NCBI GenBank assembly: GCA_911728455.2
Contig: OU452225.1
Location: forward strand, 8,282,106 to 8,346,105
DNA: 64,000 nucleotides
Direction: 5' to 3'
DNA from: Marthasterias glacialis
Lineage: Eukaryota > Echinodermata > Asteroidea > Forcipulatida > Asteriidae
Of the stretch, positions 52,101 to 61,606 are shown in pieces (within the stretch, counting starts at the first letter, position 1; every line of letters begins with the position of its first letter). The notes beneath the pieces are model-generated. The model was not told the origin of the DNA. It ran no database searches and saw only the letters and a list, made by a program, of their open reading frames with translations. The translations under genes were made by a program, and so were the position numbers.

Positions 52101-55100
52101 ACAAGGTAGCGTATCCGGCCTATGCTCATGAATTACGGGCCGATACGCAGAAATTACGGCAAAAAAAAAATGTGTTTTTTTTTTTAGATTTAAATATCAA
52201 ATTCTCAAAAAATCCTAACATAGAACCTTTTTAAATGCTCCAGATTGCACAGTAGAGCTTTTCAAACCAAACTAAACATTAAATAAAAAAAAATCAGTGT
52301 GCTTCGGCCACACTTTCAAAATTTGGGTCCAGAATGCCCCCCCAGTTTTGAAAAATCATGGGGAGAACCCTGGCGGGGGTTGTGGGTTCGAATCCCACCC
52401 GAGGAATATGCCTGTGGATTTTTCACAGGACTCGGGAAAGTACTGAGTATGCAGTGCTTTACACAGATCAGTGTATGGGGGAAAACACAAATATTATAAG
52501 AATAGGGGTGTTTTTAAAGGGGGTATATCTTTTCATTAAACTGAAGAGTACATTAAATTCTGATCATTATTATTGCAAACTGACATAGTTTATACATGAT
52601 ATCACCATATCATAATACATGTAGCTCCACAGTAGGAGGAGGGTTGACTGTGTACTGTGTGGATATTAGTTTACAAGCTGGCATAGCTTACCCATCATTC
52701 AAAACCACTGTGGATGATATTAAACGATCAGACAGTAGCAGGGTTGACTGTGTACTGTGTGGAGACTATTGCAAGCTGGCATAGTTTTCAAAACCACAGT
52801 GGATGGCATTGAATGGTCAGACAGTAGGAGGGTTGACTGTGTACTGTGTAGATATTATTGCAAGCTGGCATTGTTTTCAAAACCACAGTGGATGGTATTG
52901 AATGGTCAGACAGTAGCAGGGTTGACTGTGTACTGTGTGGAGACTATTGCAAGCTGGCATAGTTTTCAAAACCACAGTGGATGGAATTGAATGGTCAGAC
53001 AGTAGGAGGGTTGACTGTGTACTGTGTAGATATTATTGCAAGCTGGCATTGTTTTCAAAACCACAGTGGATGGTATTGAATGGTCAGACAGTAGCAGGGT
53101 TGACTGTGTACTGTGTGGAGACTATTGCAAGCTGGCATAGTTTTCAAAACCACAGTGGATGGTATTGAATGGTCAGACAGTAGGAGGGTTGACTGTGTAC
53201 TGTGTAGAGACTATTGCAAGCTGGCATAGTTTTCAAAACCACAGTGGATGGTATTGAATGGTCAGACAGTAGGAAGGTTATAAAGTGAGTGTACTTCCCA
53301 ACAAGATAATTGTCAACTGTACCTCTATGAAGACACACACTTCAGAGAAAAGCATGCATAATACACTCAGTGGGGTACATATTTATTACATGCAGTATTG
53401 ATTATTACAAATGAAGATGAAGGTACATAGACATTGTACATACATGTACACATGTACATGTACATCAGTATGGTTATGGCTATTGGTTAACCATCTCACA
53501 ATGGATACATTATGAATACTGGAAACAACGTCTGAAGAGCAACTTGTATCATAATTTGCAATGAACAACCCTCCCATTATGTGATTTACATTATGTAAAA
53601 AGCCCAATTCCACAACTCATTTTAGGGGTATGCACGTATCGTGGCCACGTGGATAATATCACCGCACTCAAGCTCTGGTGTTTCTGAGCAGCAGAGTGTG
53701 GGTTCGAGTCCCGGTCGTGACACTTGTGTCCATAAGCAAGACACTTAACCATTGTTGCTTCATCCTTCGGGTGGGACGTAAAGCCGCAGGTCCCGTGTGT
53801 TGTGTAATGCACGTAAAAGAACCCAGCGCACTTATCGAAAAGAGAAGGGGTCCGCCCTAGTGTTTCTGGATTGATCGGCTGCAGGTTGCGCCACAGCACC
53901 TTGTAAACCGTTACATGGTGCTATGTAAAGGAACAGGTCTCATACTTCTAAAAGTAACTCCGCATGCAGGAAAAACACTGAGCGCTTTGAGACACCCATC
54001 GGGTGTGATAAAGCGCTATATATAAACTGCATATTATTATTATTATTATTATCTATACGAGGGTTAAAGATCTGATTTGTTTTGAACAATAATGGACTCT
54101 GTCTAAAAGTTGAACTATGTCCTTTCTCCATGATTGGAGTAAGGACTGCATTGGTAAACTGAGCGATCTTGTTCATAATCATAACAGTATGTATAAAACC
54201 AGAGTTGAGGGTTAGACTTTGTTAGAACAAAGACAGATATAAATAAATAAACCCAGGGAATTTCCTGTGATTGAATAGAGAGAAAAAAAATTGTCTGACA
54301 CAATGCCTTGTTTTTATCAAATCGTATAAAGGTCAAGTTGAAAATTGTTTCGTAAATTTGCCAAATGATTGAAACCACATTGCATTTTAAATACAAGAGT
54401 TTCACAGTTTTGTACTTAGTGCATGCCAAAGTGGAAGCTCACTTGAAGATGATGTTAAAGAAAATGTACAGAATATGTACAGAATAATTATCAAAACAAA
54501 TTAACAACTTGCTACTTGTGCCAATCCCCTTTTGATAAAGTTCTTACTGTCCGAAATGCGGTCAAGGTCAAGGTAACAGCGTTTGAAAATCCCGCAAATC
54601 TCCCTTGCTTGTTTAAATTGCTGCAATCAAAATTAACTCACAGGCATGATACTTCACAGAGGCAACGGAGGCAATTGCCTCCGTTGCCCATTGGTTACTG
54701 CCTTGTTGCCCTTGAAGTGTTCCAATAGAAATTCACAACTCCCTCATAGGGGTGCCCTTTATCAAGAAGAAAAATGCCTTGGTGCCCTTGCCCTTTCAAG
54801 GACAAGGCAATCAGGCCCGAACTAAATGTGATCATGCACAACATCCATGACAAAATATTAACTGTTTTTCATTATTATTACTCAAACTTGACAGTCAGTG
54901 AATTTTATAAACATTTCCCACATTGTATGGTGTGTTTACTGAAAACTAGCGGATGGGAAGTTCTTCACTCTTCCCAAAACCAATGATGTACTTTCTCTTC
55001 AAGCATGTCAAGTGGCATACATTATACAGTTTAGAGAAAGTGAAAACAAATGTCCTCCATTCCTGGTCTATGTATATTTGGTTCATATTAACACCATGTG

Positions 55101-58100
55101 ATGGAGACCAATTAATGACTCACTCGGCGGCAGTGAAGTTAATCACGAGAAGTCCCTTCGATCCACTAAGCGAAAGTAGTAATACTTCGGGCCGATTTCC
55201 TACCTCCCCAGATAGTACTTAATACGGCCCGCAGGACAGTTCTTTTCAGAACTAAGTTGTCCTCCCAAATTTCGAAATCTACTCCGCGGGTGGTTGAATA
55301 ATAACAGGACAAGTTCTCACAAGAACAATCTAAGTGCTGTATATAGCAAATAAGTTATAAACACATGGTGTTATCCCAAACCAAATATACTCATTGGTAA
55401 TGCACCATGCAATGCCTCAAAACCCATTCCTCATCTAGCTATACAAGAAGCAATTATTTGTCATAGACATGTATCAGTCCTCTGAGCTCTGAATTGATTT
55501 GTAGCCAATTGTCTGTAGGATACTTTGTATGTATACATTGTACATTATGCGTATGTGTACTGGGTTGTTTGCCTGCCTCGGGCAGTGTGTCAGGTTTAGG
55601 CCAACAAGCATCTGCTCACACACAGCTTAGACTGCATAATTATCATAGATGTCTACAACTGTAGTAAATTAATTAATTAATCAGTACAGGTTTACATGTC
55701 AGTACACAGGGTGTTGATGTGCCCTTTCACTGTGGTTGGACCATGTAGGGCTCCAATTTGGGTGAAAAAATTCACACAACCACAGGGCTTGTAGCTCAAA
55801 ATCTTTACTAGACCAGAATTCTTTTCACAAGACCAGAATCAAAATGAGAAAAATAAACTTTCACCACAGTGTAACACATAAACTGTTTTTGTTTGAACAA
55901 GCACTGACACATGTACATGTAAGACTAAAAGAGGATTGATTTCATTTGTCTCATTGAGAGATATTTATCAGACTCCAAGTCAACATTGGAGCATAATTTT
56001 GTATTTTTTGTTCAAGATATTACGGAGTGAGGTTGTTCAACTGAAAAACTCAAAAACATTAATGGTTGTGAAATGTTCACAGGTTTGGAATGATAACCAT
56101 TCATGAATCCCTTAATAACTGAACCCGATGACGCATTCATAATGACCCTAGGGCGTCCCTGGGGTCTCCATTGGATGTCCCTGCAATGTCCACAGGGATA
56201 AATTGTAAGCCACCTAAGCTGTGGACGCTTCAACCTCCGTGCTTCGACAAACAGTGACAATTAACTAATGACTGGAGGTCTAACAAACAAAAAGCAGACT
56301 GGCGAAAGGTAACTTCAGGACTTCAGATTTTTTACAGAGACATTAATTAAAATTAATTTACATACATGTATGATACTAACATGTATAAATACCTCCAAGT
56401 TACCTTTTGAAAATTGTGTTAACTAAGCATTTGTGCCTGTAAACATGTACATCAACAAAAGATGTTTACAAAAGCCTTTGTACAGTGTACACATGTACAC
56501 GATACTTCACGGAGGCAATGGGTGAGATACTGAGATTGCCTCTGGTCATTGCCTTGATGACCCTTGAAATGTCCCAGTACAAATATTCATTTCCCTCTTA
56601 CATTGTTAGAAGTGGCCCTTGCCAGGGAAAAAAAACTGTCTTGCCCTTGCAAGAGCAAAGTATCAGGCCTGTGTGTAATTTCTGTGAACTGTGGAGGAAG
56701 GAATCCCCCCCCCAATGAAGGAACCTCCATGGTCGCATAAGTTTTGTGATTTGGGCTTCATACATGTATGCAGCAAGACACTGAAGACTCCACTCTGAGT
56801 CTGACTGGGAAAGACCTTGTCCACACCCCACCCTCCTGATGAAAACAATCTATTCCAGAGACTTTCAGAGGCTGTTGTTACAGCAGACATTCGGTTAATT
56901 TACATCTGCTAAGAACAATGGATTTAACCAATAAGTCTGCTGCCAACTACATGTAGCAGCTCCCAAACAAGATCCATTCAGGTCCTGATACTTCACTGAC
57001 GCAACAAGCCCTTCCTAAGAAATATGATGATTACATCCACGCATGCGTGCAGACACTATTGGTGAGCAAACGCCAAAGAGTTGTGTACTAGGCAGACGCA
57101 TGAATGCATGCGTCATGCTATCATCAGCCCCACACAAAAAGGCGCGATGTTCCCTCATTTTGCCAACCAGTTAGTATTAGTGTGCACATGCGATGTGCCA
57201 TTTCCATATTCCGTGGGAAGGATCTATTGCCTCTATGCCTCGTGGTCACTGCCTTGGTGCCGTTTGATATATTCCACTAAAGATTTAAGTTTCTCTCATA
57301 CAGGAACCCTTGCTAAGGAAAACCTGCCTTGCCCTTACATGAATAAAGTATGAGGCCTGTTCATTATTGAAACGACGAGACTTTTCCCCAACCCTTCATA
57401 TTTCTTTTAACTGATCACATTGACAGCAGCGAGCCTTAGGACGACAAAATTGTTCAGCGGAATTTTATGTAAAGGATACAAGAATTGTTATCTCTTGGAG
57501 GATTGCTTTAGAAGTTTCGTCATCATTGGCCAATAATCGCTAAAAAGAATGAAAACAAATTTTTTTGTTTTACGAGTGTGTACAAAAATACTTCTCCAGA
57601 TCACATCCAGGGCCCAGTTTCATAAAGCCTGTATTAAAACACAAAAACTTGCTAAGCACAGAAAATTCTTGCTTAGCAGGAACAGGTCACCAGCCAACAT
57701 TCCATGATGTTTACATTGTTATGACTGTTGCCCAACTCATTTTTTGCTTAGCAAAGAAATTTGCTGCTTAACAGCTTTATGAAATTGGGCCCAGATGTCA
57801 AAAGAAATCAAATCTTGATGTTTTAAAAAAAAAAAAATTATAAGAGGGTCCAAAATGATCAACATAGCTGGATGGGTTACCCTCGATAGAGATGGTTTCA
57901 AATAAATAAATAAAAGAAAACTCATTCCTAAACAAACAAAAAAATGAAAATAGGTAATCTCTCTCTTTTTTTAAGAACTTCTGTTCGCAGTATTTTGCCC
58001 ATGTACTCGGAATTTTCTGTCCTGACAATTTAATAAATTTAGAAACAAATTAAAAACTTATAGCCATCTTTTTCACACTTATCTACCCAAACCAAAAAAA

Positions 58101-59335
58101 ATTCTATTAAATCATTTTTTGTTCACAGAAATTTGAACAGATGGAATACTTTTAAAAAGATGTAAACCAACAAATATACAGCTTAAAAATTTAATAACTT
58201 TACCTTCAATGCATACTCCCTGCCAGAACTGTCTGCAGCGACAAAAACAAATGCAAAGCCACCTGCAAGCACAAACAAAACAATCATTAATAATTATCTT
58301 ACTGGAATCAAACGGCCCTATGGCCCTATATTGACCCTACGAACCCTCCGACTCACAATGTGACATCAACTTTCAAATAGAGGGTATGCACAGCCGTTTT
58401 TCCTACAGTAAACTTACGGCCATTTCGACCTCAGTGAGGGCGCTGCTTGTAGTTTGTACATATCTCAATGGGACTCACGACATCAGACGCATAAGGTCTA
58501 TTGAGAATTACATTTTTTGGCCAACACTTTTCCCTCGATGATCACTTGGTCATTACCGGGGAGTCTGGCCTGCAGTACCTTAGATTTGCCATGCAATGAC
58601 AAATCTTAGAGCTGATACTGACACTTTCAAACATTGTCAGAGCCATGATGGTTGCTGTTGCTCATGCCCACTGTCCAGCGCCATATGACTTGAAATTCTG
58701 CGCTTACGGCGCCCTATTCTGCACTTTTAAATTTAAGCGCTGAACAGTGCGCATGAGCTACAGCAACCATCAAGGAACATTTTTGGCATAGTCTCAATTC
58801 GAAAGTTGATGTCACACTGTCGGTCAGAGAGTTCATAGGGCCAAGGTTGTCAAGGAGCGGAGGTAGTCAGCGTATTGGCCTTGTTTACTATAACATGGTT
58901 TATGTGTTACGATAATAGTAACCGTAGCTCTCGGAGTCAGAGTCCTGCTCACTTGGAAGTTTGGCCCAACAAACTAAGTTTTACATGTTTTAACTTTTTT
59001 TTTTTATAAACAGTTTTAACATTTTTTCTTCACTTAAATGCGCTTGCAATACCCCCTGGCTTGTGAGAAATATAAAGTGTACATGTTGTAGAATCTTCTT
59101 TCTGCAGACTCAACCCAACATTTATCCAAGTCGATATTTTATCTAAATCAACAATCAAGAAGTTGAGAAGAAGAATTACTCGCACTCGCAGCTGCTGGAC
59201 CTCACCTTCTGCAATGACTTTCTTCACACGCAATTTCGTGTCACCGAGCTCCACTTGAGAGCCTACAAAATCACTCCCTCTGTCGCCCTGGCCGCCTCCT
59301 AAAAGGCCAAGCGCTGACCTTAATAAATCAGACAT
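28110..59335 (-). CDS. GAK: Cyclin-G-associated kinase (auxilin-2), one short exon not located
   Basis: Exons in transcript order: 59206-59335, 58204-58262, (one unlocated), 50065-50319, 48730-48855, 47747-47836, 46700-46835, 45384-45566, 44335-44455, 42943-43141, 41774-41896, 41509-41642, 40593-40709, 40293-40373, 38677-38794, 38230-38309, 36450-36643, 33766-34745, 33088-33256, 31417-31680, 30539-30672, 29757-29885, 28110-28259. All phases agree: 3972 bp, 1323 aa plus stop (human 1311). Domains: kinase (ATP-site lysine in [22 protein letters not shown]), PTEN/auxilin-like (HCLDGKASSA, no catalytic Arg, as in human), C2-like ([11 protein letters not shown]), a linker with three FDPF motifs and DLLN/DLLV boxes for AP-2/clathrin, and a C-terminal J domain with HPD (CIHPDKHTG). 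It recruits Hsc70 to uncoat clathrin vesicles and phosphorylates adaptor mu subunits. Oddities: the catalytic loop reads THMDLK instead of HRDLK, and the helix-C segment between ALK and KKLSGHPN is missing. Confidence 0.95.
28319..28585. mobile_element. 267-bp MITE in the last GAK intron
   Basis: Left arm tagaccgatccatttagccc, right arm ggcttaatggatcggtcta. The pairing extends through cgccccc/gggggcg and gaccaatcaca/tgtgattggtc. It begins 60 bp upstream (in transcript sense) of the last GAK exon. Confidence 0.85.
28780..29228 (+). repeat. 114-bp minisatellite, four copies, open on the plus strand
   Basis: Units begin at 28780, 28894, 29008 and 29122 and are almost identical. The period is a multiple of three, so a 159-codon frame (28750-29229) repeats a 38-residue unit. 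It lies antisense in the last GAK intron. No domain is recognised; the frame is probably a by-product of period length. Confidence 0.9.
29345..29640 (-). repeat. Dispersed repeat DR-B
   Basis: Reverse-orientation copy sharing acagactctgtgcaccacca and gaaatcaggaaaaaatcctg-type segments with 25188-25480. Confidence 0.7.
30165..30410. repeat. Dispersed repeat DR-F, copy 1
   Basis: Shares tccgagattcca, agcttacggccaagggttt, tttgttgtctttacttgg and a gacaacaat end with copy 2 at 31085-31330. The copies lie either side of the GAK exon 30539-30672. Confidence 0.65.
31085..31330. repeat. Dispersed repeat DR-F, copy 2
   Basis: Same orientation as copy 1 and about 930 bp away; contains gacttacggccaagggtttt and ggttgttgtctttactttg. 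Confidence 0.65.
32180..32420 (+). mobile_element. SINE-2 copy
   Basis: tRNA-like head with B-box gtgggttcaaatcccggtca, then the body (cacttgtgtccttgagcaag) and a tail near taatgtaaagcgcatta. In a GAK intron. Confidence 0.75.
32543..32732. repeat. 38-bp minisatellite, five copies
   Basis: Unit tgcaatcttatcagcatcca followed by caggtttgggtctaagta; starts at 32543, 32581, 32619, 32657 and 32695. Nearly identical copies, so a young array. In a GAK intron. Confidence 0.92.
32835..33055 (-). repeat. DR-B fragment
   Basis: Retains gaggtttacagactctctac and the terminal aatcctgataaatcacatgc. More diverged than the other copies. Ends about 30 bp from the GAK exon at 33088. Confidence 0.55.
33345..33615. 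repeat. Sat89 family, dispersed units
   Basis: Two or more units with tgccagcctgcaatatgata-like and cctcctactgtctgaccatt segments; orientation differs between parts. In a GAK intron. Confidence 0.65.
34891..35400 (-). repeat. 30-bp minisatellite, 17 copies, coding-like on the GAK strand
   Basis: Unit catgaccacagcctaagcca plus gagcctgagc, exactly 30 bp, 17 times. On the minus strand it yields [10 protein letters not shown] repeated in an open frame of 235 codons (34784-35491). It sits in the intron just upstream (transcript sense) of the large GAK exon that starts at 34745. No GAK homologue has such a segment, so it is treated as intronic. Confidence 0.93.
37425..37765 (-). repeat. Sat89 family, about three dispersed units
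   Basis: The minus strand shows repeated gaatggtcaggcagtaggag-like and tgcaggctggcatagt segments, each about 90-100 bp apart. Confidence 0.7.
37950..38095. mobile_element. FB-A foldback element
   Basis: Inverted ends agagctgcttaagcagaaaa and agcagctctatgaaatcgag around a ggaaaccagtcaaagaca core. Lies 135 bp past the GAK exon ending at 38230. Confidence 0.7.
38460..38625 (+). repeat. Dispersed repeat DR-C
   Basis: Shows ttgccttggtgtcccttgaa, atgttccagtaaaa and accttgccctcataagaacg. Between GAK exons 38230-38309 and 38677-38794. Confidence 0.6.
39057..39560. repeat. 352-bp tandem segmental duplication
   Basis: aatgctaccccac near 39067 and again near 39418 starts two similar blocks. Both hold aaaagggaataatagaacaa and catatgtaagggtg. 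In the GAK intron between 38794 and 40293; non-coding. Confidence 0.75.
42115..42335 (+). repeat. Sat89 family, two dispersed units
   Basis: Two rounds of attgaatggtcagacagtgg plus gagggttgac / gagggtagac, about 125 bp apart. Confidence 0.7.
42340..42452. mobile_element. FB-A foldback, partial
   Basis: Right half of the element, ending agctctaagaaattgggccc, directly followed by a second copy. Confidence 0.65.
42455..42635. mobile_element. FB-A foldback, adjacent second copy
   Basis: Starts ctcagtttcgtaacctgctt, with the core aggtgaccagccaaaacacc, ending aaaatctatgaaaccggggc. Confidence 0.65.
43333..43560 (+). mobile_element. Possible short fossil of a BEL/Pao-type LTR retroelement
   Basis: A short reading frame has an [14 protein letters not shown] segment resembling the region before the integrase zinc-binding part of BEL/Pao elements. 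No LTRs, reverse transcriptase or other parts are seen nearby. If real, it is an old and very partial remnant. Tentative. Confidence 0.22.
43637..43716 (-). mobile_element. tRNA-like SINE head or tRNA relic
   Basis: The minus strand has a D-arm gctcagttggtagagc and B-box-like ggttgaaatcc. The acceptor stem does not pair and the anticodon loop lacks U33, so it is not a functional tRNA. A related sequence is at 60816-60890. Confidence 0.6.
44005..44135. repeat. Dispersed repeat DR-D
   Basis: Second copy of the 16168-16310 segment; contains tttacatgggttcaggcata and gtaaatcactctggggagtc. Confidence 0.6.
45909..46006. repeat. 14-bp minisatellite, seven copies
   Basis: Perfect gcccatagacaaga units in a GAK intron, so a young array likely to vary in length. 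Confidence 0.93.
47335..47655. repeat. Degenerate (CAATAAT)n-type low-complexity tract
   Basis: About 320 bp of interspersed aatcaataatcaacaatc-like motifs, ending about 90 bp downstream (transcript sense) of the GAK exon 47747-47836. Confidence 0.85.
48375..48690 (+). repeat. Dispersed repeat DR-A
   Basis: Contains agggtttggtggctaccaac, cttaaatgtagatggggcaa and gcaccttggtg. Same family as 5480-5775 and 63300-63600. Confidence 0.75.
49248..49370. repeat. Hairpin element, 35-bp arms
   Basis: Arms 49248-49282 and 49336-49370 pair with three mismatches (ttttgagacgttagc / gctaacgtctcaaaa), and pairing continues imperfectly inward (ctatt/aatag). A short foldback/MITE in a GAK intron. Confidence 0.85.
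49410..49565 (+). mobile_element. SINE-1 copy
   Basis: Has ggtctagcagttaagacatc and the B-box region (gtggttttgaattccaccc), then aggacttggaaagcaccgaa. Confidence 0.65.
51208..51402. mobile_element. FB-A foldback element, well preserved
   Basis: Starts gggcccaatttcatagagct and ends agctctatgaaattgggccc with an a-to-g-level difference only; the core is tgtgactggtatcctgctca. In the long GAK intron. A good family reference copy. Confidence 0.85.
51885..52500 (+). mobile_element. SINE-1 copies, the second split by a TIR element
   Basis: A SINE-1 tail (51885-51990) is followed by a new SINE-1 head (tagtctagttggtaagacat, about 52047). The head stops near 52085 and resumes near 52372 with gttgtgggttcgaatcccac and the rest of the body. 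The 285 bp between is a separate element. Confidence 0.75.
52085..52374. mobile_element. hAT-like non-autonomous element inside SINE-1
   Basis: Ends cagggttctcccca and tggggagaaccctg are perfect inverted repeats. CAGGG...CCCTG ends are typical of hAT elements. It interrupts a SINE between its A- and B-box regions and carries no transposase. The 8-bp target duplication expected for hAT is not clear. Confidence 0.7.
52600..53278 (+). repeat. Sat89 satellite array with 178-bp higher-order units
   Basis: 89-bp monomers in tandem. Two monomer types alternate: one with agtaggaggg and gtagatattattg, the other with agtagcaggg and gtggagactattg. This makes a 178-bp dimer repeated about three times with near identity. 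Single or few diverged units are dispersed elsewhere in the window. Confidence 0.92.
53639..54050 (+). mobile_element. SINE-2, the longest copy
   Basis: tRNA-like head with B-box gggttcgagtcccggtcgtg, body (tgtgtaatgcacgtaaaaga, aagcgctatatataaactgc) and a terminal (ATT)n run. It serves as the family reference for the other fragments. Confidence 0.85.
54650..54825 (+). repeat. Dispersed repeat DR-C
   Basis: Core gaggcaattgcctccgttgc (self-complementary), then ccttgttgcccttgaagtgt and gcccttgccctttcaaggac. Other copies: 7585-7790, 38460-38625, 56495-56685, 56985-57355. Confidence 0.7.
56495..57360 (+). repeat. Two DR-C copies
   Basis: Copies at 56495-56685 (cacggaggcaatgggtgaga ... ttgcccttgcaagagcaaag) and about 56985-57360 (tgatacttcactgacgcaac ... 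ccttgcccttacatgaataa), in the long GAK intron. The second copy is expanded by unrelated sequence. Confidence 0.6.
57608..57793. mobile_element. FB-A foldback element
   Basis: Starts cagggcccagtttcataaag and ends ctttatgaaattgggcccag, with core ggtcaccagccaacatt. In the long GAK intron. Confidence 0.8.
58320..58845. mobile_element. Long-inverted-repeat element in GAK intron 1
   Basis: Left end tatggccctatattgaccct...gtgacatcaactttc pairs with right end gaaagttgatgtcacactgt...gttcatagggcca. A second inner pair (gatggttgctgttgctcatg / gcatgagctacagcaaccat) is nested within. No coding capacity; non-autonomous foldback-type DNA element. Confidence 0.8.
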
Positions 59336-59450
59336 AATTTAGCCTCGAAATGTATGCTTTCCTTGGTCAATTTTGGTTCATTTTCTTGACATTTGGGGGA
59401 AAAGATTGCATCGCCGTCTGTCCGGTCTCTCCCACAAAATGTCGGCGTTA

Positions 59451-59462
59451 CACGTGACGTCA
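59451..59462. promoter_or_regulatory. Overlapping E-box and CRE in the GAK promoter
   Basis: CACGTGACGTCA, about 115 bp upstream of the GAK ATG, joins a perfect E-box (CACGTG, 59451-59456) to a perfect palindromic CRE (TGACGTCA, 59455-59462). Binding by MiT/USF-type or CREB/ATF factors is inferred from the motifs only. Confidence 0.6.
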
Positions 59463-61606
59463 TCATATTTTGGTAACCTTTGACCAGAAATCCACATGGG
59501 AAGTGGCTAGTCTTTGCAAATCATCGCACAGTAATCACGGTTTTAATATTGACGGCCCTCACGAGACAGAGACTAGCTAGCTAGAGCACATGTAGACTTG
59601 ACCAAGTCAAGTGAGCATTATGATTAATTCATACGGTTTATTTCCATAGATATCGAAACAACACAGTATTTGCTCATGGACTTAGTGCAGAGTCCGTGAT
59701 TTACTGATAAGCAAGGTCACCCAGGGACGCACTGCTTGGAGCTAGTCTATGCCCATGTGATAATCAAAACAAATCATGGGGGCTAAGAACAATTTACCTA
59801 AACAGTAATTTGTGTCTGTGAAGTTGTTTAGGGTGGGGTGTGGGTTGAATGTTGCGTTTATTTTTCTTGAGATAAATATAATGGGCTCTAACGGTAGTCA
59901 TAAAAAAACATTTTTATTGTGAACTTCGACTCTTTACAAATCTGCAACTTAATTTCATTTTTTTCCTTATGCCAATAACATTTGTTAACAAGTCTCCTTG
60001 GTGCAACTAAGGCCCCCAGACACACACACATTTGAAATCTGGACTTTTTAGATTAAAAATTACCAGAATAAAATGTTACATTTTATAAACTTTTATGCAG
60101 CAATGTTTTTAAAACTATTTTTTTCATTACACAATGTATTTTGTTTACCTCCATTTCAGACTATTTTACAAAAAATATTAACAGCACAACAAGAGCGCTG
60201 AAAGGGCTTGTTCAGGAAACAGACGGAAACTTGTTTTAATTGGCCAAAATTGGTGCACCCCTTAATTGTGCCCCCCTAGAGCTTTACCCTAGTTACACCA
60301 CTGATAAGTCTAACTCCAAATGCTCTGAGCTATAGAAAGACAAACTACATGATAAAAAATGATAACAAGATTCCTGTAATCAAGTTATTATCAATAATGA
60401 TTTGTTTTATTGACCGGATACTTTCCAATAAATCATTTACAGTTTTGAACAAAGTAATCAAATTTATTAGCAATATACAATCCTCTCTTTCAGCCCACCT
60501 CCTATCCTAACCCCGTCTAAGGTTGAATGGCTTCTGATTGGCACCTCCGCTCTGTCACACACGAAACTCTGCTGACCAACGATGGCCGAAAAACCCTAAG
60601 GGTCAATGGCATACGAATGTCCACTTACAAAATTTTGCTGTGTAAAGTGATGAGTGACCAGTGTAATATGATTGGTGTGCGCCATTTTCTCCATGGTCAA
60701 AAAATGCTTCTTGTCGGGCCGTGTCGCATGGTTTTTTCACACCCTCTTGTTCTTACAACTCTATGGGCACCCCCAAACAAAGATATTGACAAAATAAGGA
60801 GACCGGAGATAAAATTAGGGCTAGATAGCGCAGTTGGAAGAGTGAGGGCGCGTTAATCCGGAGGTCGCTGGTTCAAATCCCCCAAAATAAGATTCATCGT
60901 TCAAGAAATTGAATCCACTCACCAATTGTACATTGATTAAAACAACTTCCACAGACCCGCAAAAACATTGTGGTCATACTAAAAGGAAAAACTTCATTTG
61001 TGAAACAAGATTGTCCTTTTGTGTTTCCGTTATATCAAGTCTTCTCAGGAAATAATGGCAAAAAGCGAGGTATACATTTTTGCAAACACTGAAGTTTTAG
61101 GGATCATCCAAACATGTCAACTTTCTTAAGGCTTCAAAGAAACTACTACATCTTAAGACCCCCACCCCAAAAGAAGTACCTTTTTCAGCATGTCAGTATC
61201 AATGTAGATGAATAGAATATTCATAGCACCTTTTTCCACAGCAGCATAAATAATCTGAATGCCTCATATATTTTGCAATATTTTCCTCCAAATTGTTAAG
61301 TTTTCTCTATTCAGCAGAAATGAAACCATTAAGTCTGACCCCTCCCTCCCTCCCCTCCCATCATACTGTTGAAAACCTCAGACTGCCCCTAACATGTTTA
61401 CCCCTTGGGGCACAGGGAAATTTGTTAGAGATGCCCTAAAGAAGTCTGTAGTTCAATGGGCATAATCTTTGCTCCGAAGACAGCTCAAATTCACAACCTA
61501 AAATGTAAAACCTACTCTGGTTGAAGCTTAAGATTGTACAAATCTTCCTCAGAAATTTCATAGTCCCATTTAAAATTAGGAGAGCACCCCCTTCCTGAAC
61601 GGTTTC
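59463..61606. other. Spacer between GAK promoter and RCL1 stop
   Basis: Both flanking genes are on the minus strand, so this holds the RCL1 3' flank and GAK upstream DNA. A tRNA-like relic lies at 60816-60890. The only longer frame (60527-60856, plus) resembles nothing I know and overlaps that relic. No supportable gene. Confidence 0.5.
60816..60890 (+). mobile_element. tRNA-like SINE head or tRNA relic
   Basis: A-box-like tagcgcagttggaagagtg and B-box ctggttcaaatccccc are present, but the T-stem and acceptor stem do not pair. Related to 43637-43716. Confidence 0.6.

Noticed and set aside
52757-53168. Two overlapping 77-codon frames with identical repeats
   Set aside because: They are translations of the 178-bp satellite dimer, not genes.
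60527-60856. 109-codon plus-strand frame upstream of GAK
   Set aside because: It overlaps a tRNA-like relic and shows no similarity I recognise.
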